A program made the translations under genes and the position numbers. A stretch of DNA of 9,619 bases from Saprospiraceae bacterium (GTDB taxonomy: Bacteria; Bacteroidota; Bacteroidia; Chitinophagales; Saprospiraceae), in assembly GCA_016719855.1 (NCBI GenBank), contig JADJYH010000061.1:1-9619 (forward strand), given 5' to 3'. This document shows positions 1 through 7,310 of this stretch, in pieces. The notes under the pieces are model-generated. The model was not told the origin of the DNA, ran no database searches, and worked only from the letters and a program-made list of their open reading frames with translations. The first letter of the stretch is position 1. Each line of letters opens with the position of its first letter.

Positions 1-2605
1 TTTTTCAACCGTGACCAGTACCAGCCGGGCACCCGGAGGGCCCAAACGCACTCACTGGCTCAAGGCCGACGCACACCATCCAGCAGGGTCACGCCGTGCC
101 AGCGGTCGCCGCTGGTGAGCACGACGGTCACGCAGACTCATATCCAGCGGCTTAGCATCTAGCGATCGCGCTCGACTATTTCGCCGATGCGGCCCTACAA
201 TACCCCCGGCTACCGGATGTTACCATCGTACTTGCGGGGTGAACCCCATCAACATGTGGAGAGGACAACCGCAGCACAGCCAATATCCTGCGGGCCATCG
301 TTGAGTTTTTTTGCCTTGTGGGCGGCTCATCACCTCCGTGTCGACCGATACCAGGTCTTCGAGCGGGCGGGGCTAGCGGAGGGAGCAGATGAACACGCTC
401 GGCATCACGGGTGCCGCATCCGGGCGGCGGTTATCGTTTTTGGACTAGCTCGGCTGGCGGGATATTTTCCGATTGGGTAGCGTGTGGGACAGGCCAGGCC
501 ATTTCACCGAACCGATTGGCCGCATACTGACCCCTGATTCGCAACCCTTAGGCAGCGGCTCTATGCAGTTCCATCCGGGACGCCATGCTGAGGCCAGTGG
601 CCTCCTGGCTAAAGGCACTCGTGGCTGGGACTTGGTGAAGGTCCTCCGGTCGTGACCCATCACTGGCGACCCGTTCCGCACCCCGGTCACGTTGATTGGG
701 GGTTCATGCGGCTCATCCAGGCAAGAGGAGGTTTGGGAGAACATCGCAGCCGGCAATGCCATCCAGCGGGCTTGGGTCTGGTTCCAGACGGCGCTCGGCG
801 AGTTGATGGGCTTCATCGGGCAAATCCCGACTTTGTTCATCAACACACTGCGTTCGATAGAAATCGCTGATTTTCTGCCGCCAACCAACCTTTGCTAAGA
901 TTTCAGGTCTTCGGCGGCAATTTTGCGGGCAGCTTCATCAGTTGGGCGGGGGTAAGGTGTTGGGCTGCTTGAAATCACTTCTCAGTCGTACCCGGCACCG
1001 TGCCTGATTTGCGCCGTGCTGCGGGTGCTTCCGGCAAATTATCCAAGCACAGGAAGCCCATCCTGCAACCTCATCCAACGCTGGTGATGGGCTTCCAGGG
1101 CTTGCCAGCCGTATTGGCACACAACTGCGCAACAGCATCGTGCAGTGGCTAATCGGGGGTAGCGGAGAAAGGATTTACATCCCACGGGCTTTGAGCTTCG
1201 TGAAATCGTCAAGTTTGTGCTCTCGGTGCCTTGGCCTGACTTTGCGCCAAAACCTACGAGGCCGCATCGTTCGGGTGATTGGCGAGCCGCCACCGCCCTC
1301 AAAACGACGGGTAGGTGCGCGCACCCTCATCACCGGAAGGCCCGGCGGCGGCTTGCGGGAGCAGATTCGAGGATGCTCACAACCTGAGGACATGCTGATG
1401 ACGCAAATCATGATACGGCCGTTACACGACCACTGCAGCGTACAATGACCCGGCTGCTCACGCGCCCTGAACCCCCGTGGGAGCGTTCATCCAAGCCATC
1501 ATCGCCATTTACAACACCATCAGTTACCTCACCGAACGGATTAGCCAAATCGATTGCAGGTGGGGCGCTCGGTGCTGGACGGCATCACGGCTTACTGCCG
1601 CAGGTGCCATACCCCCGCTGCGCAACGGTGGAACAAACAATGGCCGGGCTGCTTACCTTGGTCATCGCTTACTGCTCGCATTGCTGGGCTGGGCCGCATC
1701 TCGCCGACGTGGGGCATCTATCCACGCATCCGCCAGCCGATTGACCGGGCATTTGGACCGGGTATAGGAACTGGCTGGTGGGATGGCCTCGAGGCTGGTG
1801 GGGGAGTGGCACAGGCGGGGGTGCCGCAGGACCGAATGAAAGGTTGAGGTTGGGGATGGAGCAGCGGTGGGTGCGGTGAATCGGTTTGCAGGAAGGAGAG
1901 TGGGGCCGGTTGTACTAACACCATTGCTAGGCGGTGTTAAGATTCGTTATGGCTTCCGGAAGCTTGATCCCATTCAACAGGGTCAGGCCAGTTAGGGTCA
2001 AATAAATCCAAGTTCAATTATGGGAACTAGGGTGGTGGTGGGAAACAGTAGTGCAAATCCAACAGAGAGGACAATATTGAATCCTCCTAAAACACTTACT
2101 TTTGAATTCAGGCGTTTCACACAAAATCAATCTTTGAATATCAACCAATTAACTGAAGGGCTAAATCACCACCAGTCACATCTGAACTCACTAACTGTTG
2201 AGCAATGGCTTGCCAATATTTTCTTTAGGGCCTTTTTAGGGAAGTGTAGCAAATACAGAACGAATAGCTGGACGTCAAAGGCTTCTTGTCCAATTAAGAA
2301 CTCAAATTGTAAATGAAAACACATCTAGAACAATTCCACTCACCGATCCGCAGATTGATACTATGGTGCGATTGAGAGCAAGGGGTACGCACGCATCTCA
2401 TAGTGCTGATAACATTTCTGGAGGGAACATTGATGATTTTGATAGTTTGGAAGCGGGCAGTGTTAATAGTTATATTGGTTCTGCTTGGGGGCGGCTAAGA
2501 CCAGAACTTGAAAACTATGCTAACTTTGTTCGGCAAACAATTGAAAATAGAGACAGAAGCCGTGTCAGGATGAATTTTAGACTTAGACATACATTTTTAA
2601 ATTAG
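1..2605 (+). CDS. Large eCIS-associated protein (DUF4157-type carrier), C-terminal part with Ntox15-like toxin tip; frameshifted, 5' end off window
   Basis: This is the C-terminal part of a very long protein that in its family accompanies extracellular contractile injection systems and usually carries an N-terminal DUF4157 domain, here off the window. Family-typical pieces appear in order across changing frames: ITGDPFRTPVTLIGG (about 658-702), ENIAAGNAIQRAWVWFQTAL (739-798), QWLIGG and IYIPRALSF (1142-1200), QNLRGRIVRVIGEP (1249-1290), GAFIQAIIAIYNTISYLTER (1479-1538), VEQTMAGLLTLVIAY (1629-1673), and NRFAGRRVGPVVLTPLLGG (1879-1935). Bases 1-470 are too broken to align. The body is GC-rich; from about 1990 the reading becomes AT-rich and ends in a toxin domain with stop 2603-2605. 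An in-frame TAG sits at 1993-1995. Frameshifts are numerous, so a decayed gene is possible, but intact housekeeping genes nearby show the same damage. Family assignment is by remembered conserved blocks, not a search. Confidence 0.75.
2101..2605 (+). other. Ntox15-like (polymorphic toxin type 15) nuclease domain at the C-terminus of the carrier
   Basis: The last ~165 residues fit the Ntox15 fold family, whose HxxD motif is needed for DNase activity in the Agrobacterium T6SS effectors Tde1 and Tde2. Visible in order: an FEFRRF start followed by a basic/polar helix with LTEGLN and LTVEQWLANI (2101-2220); a frameshift near 2225-2240; a helix GRQRLLVQLRTQIVNENTSR (about 2270-2331); the motif HSADNISGG with H at 2399 and D at 2408; then a VNSYIGSAWGRLRPELE block and the ending RVRMNFRLR. 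The family pattern is roughly HNPDxIAGG, then INSSIGSQW, then a terminal MNVxL strand, so the match is ordered along the whole domain. Activity on DNA is inferred from the family. Confidence 0.72.
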
Positions 2606-2609
2606 CAAA

Positions 2610-3158
2610 ATGGCTAATCAAATGGAAAATACCTTTTTGAGTTTCATAAATTGTATAAGGACTATAAAATTCCATTAGCTATAAATGGGGCAACTCTTCC
2701 TTTGGCATTGGTTAAAATACTAAATGGGCATAATGTTGCTTCTTATTCCAATGGCTTTTTTTCTTTTATCAACAAGTCAGATGTTGATTTTGCATTTGAC
2801 TTATGGTCAATTCCAGCTCAGAATACATTTCCAATACTAAAAACGGCCTTTGGGATGATTGTTTTTTATGAAACAAATGAATTAAAGTTACTAGACCCAA
2901 TTTACAATGAAATAGTAATATTGGGTACAGAGAACGATGTTGATTTTTTGTTCAACACAGTACTATGTGATAGGATTATTTTGGAAAATACCTTTTTAAT
3001 GGGTATTTACGAAGCGGTAATTCCAAAATGAAGCCACCAGAAATTAATGAATGTTTATCCTTTTTACCCTGCCATTGGATTAGGAGGAGGATTAGAACCT
3101 GAAAACATAAGGATTTTGCGACATGGAGACAGAACTCACAATATTGTCGCAGTTGTGA
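2610..3158 (+). CDS. Probable cognate immunity protein, GAD-like/DUF1851 (Tdi1 type), frameshifted
   Basis: The reconstructed protein is about 183 residues and starts at ATG 2610, four bases after the toxin stop, which implies translational coupling. The central frame (2651-3031) reads through NGFFSFINKSDVDFAFDLW, PILKTAFGMIVFYE, LKLLDPIYNEIVILG and VDFLFNTVLCD. This is the order seen in GAD-like/DUF1851 proteins, where a short N-terminal domain precedes a strand-rich half with an 'aFG' turn and an 'LDp.YgEv' strand. The C-terminal YPFYPAIGLGGGLEPENI (3053-3106) matches the usual YGFVPALALGG ending. Frameshifts are needed near 2636 (run of T), 3027 (run of A), 3052 and before the TGA at 3156-3158. 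Tdi1 of Agrobacterium, the same family, neutralises an Ntox15 DNase, which fits this pairing. The gene is strongly AT-rich, like the toxin tip and unlike its other neighbour. An alternative start is ATG 2622. Confidence 0.68.
2623..2997 (+). repeat. 16-base direct repeat inside the immunity gene (copies at 2623-2638 and 2982-2997)
   Basis: The sequence TGGAAAATACCTTTTT occurs exactly at 2623-2638 and 2982-2997, near the two ends of the immunity gene. The copies encode (M)ENTF and (L)ENTF. The match is longer than expected by chance in about 1.2 kb, but the region is AT-rich and no other repeat structure surrounds it. Confidence 0.6.
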
Positions 3159-3166
3159 TTTTAAAA

Positions 3167-4487
3167 ATGCAGCACCTCACCACCAACCTCCACCTCGCCC
3201 TCGACTGGCTCCGTCCAATCGTCAACGGCAGCCTAAGCATCCATACCCGGCAAGCAGAAAGCTTCGAGGTTGGCCCACTTGATTTTCACCGCACCGAATC
3301 CGGCATCTCAATTTCATCGAACAATTCAACCCAGCCTACGAAGAGTTTGTGGTGCTGATGTTGGCGCTTGCCCCAAATCTGCACCCCGGCTTCTTCCGCT
3401 CCATCCTCGCCGAGCACCTGCCCGAAGGCGGCGACTTCCCAGAGTTCGGTGGCGTGAAGGGCCAAAACCACAGGGACATCCTCCCCACCGGCGAAACTGC
3501 CCAATTCATCCTCGCTGGCGACGACCTCGAAAAGCGGCTGGAAGTGCAACGGCTGTTCGGCACCGACCACTGGTTTCACAAAAAAGGAATCCTGCACTTG
3601 GAGGCCGTGCCCACGGGCGAGCCGACCATGAGTGGCCGCATCAACCTCGACCCAGAGGTGTTGGAAATGCTCACACTTGGCAGTGTCAGCAAGCCCCGGT
3701 TCAGCACCGACTTCCCGGCGGAGTACATCCAGACGGGTATGGACTGGGACGACCTAGTCTTATCCACCAGTACACTCCGCCAAATCCGGGAAATCGAAGC
3801 ATGGGTGCGTCACCAAGCCACTTTTTTCGAGACGTGGGGCATGGGCAAACGAGTGAAGCCCGGCTACCGGGTGCTCTTCCACGGGCCACCGGGGACGGGA
3901 AAGACCCTCACCGCCACCTTGCTCGGCAAGAGCACGTGCCGTGACGTGTTCAAAATTGACCTCTCCATGGTCGTGTCGAAGTACATCGGAGAGACGGAGA
4001 AGAACCTCGCCCGCCTCTTCGACAAGGCGCAGAACAAGGACTGGATTCTGTTCTTCGACGAGGCCGACGCCCTGTTCGGCAAGCGAACAGGTATCCGTGA
4101 TGCCCGACAAGTACGCCAACCAAGAGGTGAGCTACCTCTTGCAGCGCATCGAAACGTACCCGGGCTTGATAATTTTGGCTTCCAATTTCAAAAGCAACAT
4201 AGATGACGCCTTCCTGCGCCGCTTCCAAGCGATGATTTTTTTCCCGATACCAAAGCCGGAGGACGTAAGCACTTTGGGAGAAAGCTTTCCCCAGCAACAT
4301 CAAATTGGACCCGAAGATTGAATGGGCAAACTTGTCCCGGCAATTTGAGCTAACGGGCGCTAGCATCATAGACATTGTCCAGTATTGCTGCATCACGGCT
4401 TTGGAGCAAGGCGAGGACAAAATTTCACTCGAAAATTTATTGAACAGGATACGGAATGAACAGGTGAAAGAAGGGAAAATTGTTTAA
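3167..4487 (+). CDS. AAA+ ATPase of an eCIS locus (Afp15-like), frameshifted
   Basis: The reconstructed protein is about 440 residues, from ATG 3167 (8 bases after the immunity stop) to TAA 4485-4487. An N-terminal region (MQHLTTNLHLALDWLRPIV onward) is typical of the ATP-binding proteins in contractile injection loci. The AAA+ module follows: Walker A GPPGTGKT at 3883-3906, a pore-loop-like stretch SKYIGETEKNLARLF, Walker B ILFFDEADALFGKRT starting at 4045, sensor-1 LIILASN near 4168-4190, an arginine-finger-like DDAFLRRFQ, and a lid helix region ending in NRIRNEQVKEGKIV. Frame changes are needed near 3320, 4100 and 4265. The ATPase is thought to help assemble or load the particle; its substrate is not established. 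GC content returns sharply to about 65% at this gene's start, so it belongs with the carrier body rather than with the toxin cassette. Confidence 0.85.
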
Positions 4488-4524
4488 GTTTGGCTTGAAA
4501 CAACTGCGAAATGACTTTCTGTGC

Positions 4525-4532
4525 TATTTTTG
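4525..4532 (+). promoter_or_regulatory. Bacteroidota-type -7 promoter element upstream of the first DUF488 gene
   Basis: TATTTTTG fits the Bacteroidota -7 consensus TAnnTTTG and lies in the 77-base gap between the ATPase stop and the DUF488 start at 4565, implying a leader of about 25 bases. No convincing -33 TTG lies 17-23 bases upstream; the nearest TTG (4495-4497) is about 27 bases away. The call rests on one short motif. Confidence 0.35.
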
Positions 4533-4564
4533 GAATTTAAACTAAGGCACAAAAACATATCACT

Positions 4565-5178
4565 ATGCCCAAGCCCATCATTCATACCATAGGCCACTCT
4601 AACCACCCAGCCGAGGAGTTCCTGGGGCTGCTGCAACTGCACGGCATTGACTGTGTAGTGGATGTCCGCAGCACACCCGCTAGCCAGTACAACCCGCAGT
4701 ACAACAAGCCTGTGCTTTCCAATTTCCTGAAACAGAACGACATCACGTACCACATTTTTGGCCGGGAGTTTGGGGCAAGGCATACCAGCGTCATGCTGCA
4801 TGATGAAGAAGGAAAGTTGATTTTGAAAAAGTTCGTGCAACTGCTGACTTCAGAACTGGGGGTGGAGCGGCTTCAAGAAGGCATTGAAAAGGGTTACTTT
4901 CCAGCTTTAATGTGCGCCGAGGCCGATCACTGGAGTGTCACCGTTTTTCCATGATTTCGGGTCACCTCGTGAGTTTGGGTTACGAGGTGGTTCATATTTT
5001 CAAGGATGGCGTAGATGTGCCGCATCAAGATTTGGAACAAGAACTGCTCAAGAAATTTGCAAAAAGCTGCCACAGCCGACAATTTTGAGCCATATATCAG
5101 CCAGGAAGACCAAGTGAGGCGGCCTACCGCTTGCACAACCAACAGGTAGGTTGGTCACCGAAAGAGAGTCGTTGGTAG
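4565..5178 (+). CDS. DUF488 family protein (first copy), frameshifted
   Basis: DUF488 proteins are small cytoplasmic proteins of unknown activity with an N-terminal IGHS motif and a C-terminal CxExxPxxCHR signature suggesting a catalytic or metal/nucleotide-related site. Seen here: IHTIGHSNHPAEEFLGLLQ (4577-4633), VVDVRSTPAS, YHIFGREFGAR, and RLQEGIEKGYFPALMCAEAD. One missing base near 4928 breaks the signature, which otherwise reads CAEADPLECHRFSMISGHLV. The frame-corrected tail continues GYEVVHIFKDGV, KKLPQPTI, and AAYRLHNQQVGWSPKESRW, stop TAG 5176-5178. The full length would be about 204 residues, normal for the family. It is the first gene of the probable DUF488-DUF488-DuOB module. It is not a recent duplicate of the next gene, since the sequences differ throughout. 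Confidence 0.86.
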
Positions 5179-5199
5179 CCGAGGGCGATAGGGCCTGAA

Positions 5200-5221
5200 A
5201 AGTGTGCTGGCCAACACACTT
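5200..5221 (+). repeat. Inverted repeat (7-bp stem, 8-base loop) between the two DUF488 genes
   Basis: AAGTGTG (5200-5206) pairs perfectly with CACACTT (5215-5221). The central TGGCCA is itself palindromic, so the site is nearly symmetric over 22 bases. It lies in the 66-base gap between the two genes. No T-run follows, so a classical terminator is unlikely; an operator, an RNA-processing hairpin or chance are the alternatives. Confidence 0.45.
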
Positions 5222-5244
5222 AACTGCTTCAACATTCATGGCAA

Positions 5245-5685
5245 ATGATAAAACTATTTACCATCGGTTTTACTGGAAAAAACGCCAGCCAATTTTTGGC
5301 CTGCTCCGCAACAATGGCGTCAGTTCCGTCATTGACACCCGCATCAGCAACGCCTCCCAATTGGCGGGGGTTTTCTAAGGGTGGCGACCTCCAAGTTTTG
5401 AATGAAATTGGCGGGATGGGCTATACGCACAACCTCGATTTTGCGCCAACCAAGGAACTGCTCGACGGATACCGAAACAAGATAATGACTTGGGCGGAAT
5501 ATGAAACTGCCTATTTGAACCTTATTGATATGCGCAAAATCGGTGATAAAGTGCGTCCTGAACAACTTCACCAACACTGTTTGCTGTGCAGCGAGCATGG
5601 CCCCGAAAAATGCCACCGTCGGTTGCTGGCCGAATATTTCCAGCATCGCTTCAATGATGTGGAAATAGTGCACCTCGTGGAATAG
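5245..5685 (+). CDS. DUF488 family protein (second, divergent copy)
   Basis: ATG 5245 begins MIKLFTIGFTGKNASQF, the IGxT/S start of DUF488. Between about 5293 and 5375 the open frame is wrong: the adjacent frame reads FGLLRNNGVSSVIDTRI then SNASQLAG, the true continuation, so compensating indels lie at both ends. A further correction near 5395 would give GDLQFLLNEIGGMGYTHNLD. The C-terminal signature CSEHGPEKCHRRLLAEYF (about 5587-5640) is intact and matches CxExxPxxCHR. At 146 residues it is a shorter subfamily than the first copy. It sits between the other DUF488 and the DuOB gene on the same strand with short gaps, consistent with one operon. The biochemical role is unknown. Confidence 0.86.
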   Translation: MIKLFTIGFTGKNASQFLACSATMASVPSLTPASATPPNWRGFSKGGDLQVLNEIGGMGYTHNLDFAPTKELLDGYRNKIMTWAEYETAYLNLIDMRKIGDKVRPEQLHQHCLLCSEHGPEKCHRRLLAEYFQHRFNDVEIVHLVE

Positions 5686-5748
5686 AAGAATTTTAAATTC
5701 GTTGATTGCCAGGGTTTTATATAGTATTTTGACCATAAAATAACCGCT

Positions 5749-6406
5749 ATGATGAAAACATACCTCCTTTGCCTTGCCAATTCCAAGAAGTACGGCGAGC
5801 GCTGCATTGCGGGCGTACAACTCGTTCCCGATTCAAAAATGCATTTCATCCTTTAAAGTCAGAAGGAAAACCCAAGTGGCTCCGTCCGTTTCTGACGCCG
5901 AGCATGGACAAGTTCCTGCTAGTTTGGTCACGGATATTTCCGTAGGCGATATTATCCAATTTGACCTGTTGCAGCCATGCCCCAGCGTGTACCAGACAGA
6001 GAACTGCCTCTTTGCCACGGGCAGCTTGCAGAAGGTTAGGGCAGCCGTGATGACAGCTGCACATCTTGAACAGCTTGTTGAAAACCAAGGCGAAGCACTG
6101 CTCGGCAACCACTACCGAAGTTTGGCTCTGAATGAAATCGACAAAGTCAACCGCTCTTTGGTGCTGATAAAGCCGGACGAAGTGCAGCCTTATTTTACCA
6201 CACCCTATAATACCAAGCCTCGTATCAAATTCAAGTTAGGCAGCAGCAGTTACGATCTGCCCATGACCGATGTCAATTTTTTTGACACAATGCAAGCAAG
6301 GCTGGAAAGTTTACAAGGCCAATCAGCCTTCATTACTATTTCGCTAGGTATGCCATTTGAAGGCAGGCATTACAAATTAGCTGCTGGTGTCATATACTGT
6401 CAATAG
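5749..6406 (+). CDS. Dual OB-domain (DuOB) protein, DUF488 partner, frameshifted
   Basis: The reading starts MMKTYLLCLANSKKYGERC, then IAGVQL (5749-5822; the start could be ATG 5752). It resumes after a shift near 5838 as AFHPLKSEGKPKWLRPVSDA and runs open to TAG 6404-6406. Hallmarks of the DuOB family are the 'CLANSxKxGxRCIAG' opening, the WLRPVS strand, CPSVYQTENCLF, and the closing SLGMPFEGRHYKLAAGVIY (about 6338-6397). Reconstructed length is about 219 residues. OB folds commonly bind nucleic acid, but no substrate is known for this family. Such proteins often sit beside DUF488 genes, as here. An imperfect TATTTTG lies at 5724-5730 upstream and could be a weak or mis-sequenced -7 element. 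Frame changes near 5838 and 5885 are likely errors. Confidence 0.76.
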
Positions 6407-6417
6407 GCCTATTGACC

Positions 6418-6425
6418 TACATTTG
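6418..6425 (+). promoter_or_regulatory. Possible Bacteroidota -7 promoter element upstream of rnhB
   Basis: TACATTTG matches TAnnTTTG exactly and lies 23 bases before ATG 6448 in a 41-base gap. No TTG is found at the expected -33 distance, so rnhB may simply be read through from the upstream module. Confidence 0.25.
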
Positions 6426-6447
6426 ACTTGTTCAATTATTGTCCAAA

Positions 6448-7053
6448 ATGCTACTTCCCTACTTCAACGAACTCGAAAACCGAAGCCGGCTGCGACGAAG
6501 CAGGGGCGGGGCTGCCTCGCTGGCCCCGTCTTTGCGGCAGCCGTCATCCTGCCCAAGGATTTCGCTCACCCCGTTCCTCAACGACTCGAAACAACTCACT
6601 GAAAACCAACGCTTTGAGCTTCGCCCAATCATCGAACGAGAAGCGCTGGCATGGGCAGTAGCGAAGCTCGAAGCCCCTGAAATTGACCAGCTCAACATCC
6701 TCTGGGCATCTGTCATGGGGATGCACCGGGCCGTTGCGATGCTAAAACCCACCCCGACCTCGCTGCTGATTGACGGCAACCGATTCAAGCCATACCCCGG
6801 CATTCCGCACCACTGCATGGTGAAGGGCGATGGGCGGTTTCTCAGCATTGCTGCCGCCTCCGTTTTGGCGAAAACCTACCGGGACGACCACATGGTTTTT
6901 TTATCAAAAAAATACCCGCAATACGGCTGGGAGCGCAACAAGGGCTACCCGACCCTTGAACACCGTGAGGCCATCCGACAGCATGGAGCTACGCCAGAGC
7001 ATCGGCGGTCATTCAGGTTGCTGCCAATCGGTGAACAGCAAGTATTGTTTTGA
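6448..7053 (+). CDS. rnhB: Ribonuclease HII, frameshifted
   Basis: RNase HII cleaves the RNA strand of RNA-DNA hybrids and starts removal of misincorporated ribonucleotides in DNA. ATG 6448 gives MLLPYFNELE. The catalytic block is split over three frames: CDEAG (acidic pair at 6494-6499), then GRGCLAGPVFAAAVILPKD, then FLNDSKQLTENQR. From about 6575 the frame is clean to TGA 7051-7053. Further hallmarks are LLIDGNRFKP (catalytic Asp), VKGDGRFLSIAAASVLAKTY followed by RDDHM (second catalytic Asp), and YGWERNKGYPT with HREAI near the C-terminus. Corrected length is about 201 residues, standard for the family. Three indels are needed between 6475 and 6575. Because the gene is conserved in essentially all bacteria, these argue for sequence error rather than decay. 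Confidence 0.93.
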   Translation: MLLPYFNELENRSRLRRSRGGAASLAPSLRQPSSCPRISLTPFLNDSKQLTENQRFELRPIIEREALAWAVAKLEAPEIDQLNILWASVMGMHRAVAMLKPTPTSLLIDGNRFKPYPGIPHHCMVKGDGRFLSIAAASVLAKTYRDDHMVFLSKKYPQYGWERNKGYPTLEHREAIRQHGATPEHRRSFRLLPIGEQQVLF

Positions 7054-7243
7054 TGGTGAAGTGGTTTATCGGCCAAGATGGTTGGGTAACAAAAAACAAT
7101 TCCACAATCCAACATCCAAACAATCAAACATCCGATATTAGCGCCCGTTTTGGAAACCTCAACCCATCGCTGACGTTTTACCAAAGATAAAACTCAAAAT
7201 CCACAGAGGTTTATTGAAAAAATGGCGTACCTAACTTGATAAA

Positions 7244-7261
7244 ATCTGAACAAAATCAGAT
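7244..7261 (+). repeat. Small inverted repeat in the rnhB-sucA gap
   Basis: ATCTGA (7244-7249) and TCAGAT (7256-7261) form a 6-bp stem around ACAAAA. The whole gap 7054-7310 (257 bases) is AT-rich, has no credible gene, and contains a pyrimidine-rich stretch at about 7276-7301. There is no T-run directly after the stem, so a terminator is not supported. Confidence 0.3.
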
Positions 7262-7310
7262 GAGCGACGACCCACTTTTCCTTTTTCCTTTTGTACTTTT
7301 TACTTATAAA

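Noticed and set aside
445..888. Minus-strand open frame of 147 codons
   Set aside because: It is opposite the recognisable carrier blocks (ITGDPF..., ENIAAGNAIQRAW...); no family resemblance was seen.
1916..1939. Perfect 7-bp hairpin TAACACC/GGTGTTA
   Set aside because: It lies within coding sequence for the conserved VVLTPLLGG segment of the carrier and has no T-run; probably coincidental.
3270..3944. Long + strand open frame of 224 codons, rich in Pro, Arg and His
   Set aside because: It overlaps the AAA+ ATPase in another frame; Walker A and the N-terminal ATPase blocks lie in the competing frame, and this reading shows only GC-driven low-complexity composition.
3950..4420. Minus-strand open frame of 156 codons
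   Set aside because: It is antisense to the Walker B, sensor and lid parts of the ATPase and has no recognisable motif.
5344..5820. Minus-strand open frame of 158 codons
   Set aside because: It is antisense to the second DUF488 gene, whose CxExxPxxCHR signature is on the + strand.
7077..7116. Bulged stem GATGGTTGG/CCAACATC after rnhB as a terminator
   Set aside because: The loop is long, the stem is imperfect, and no T-run follows.
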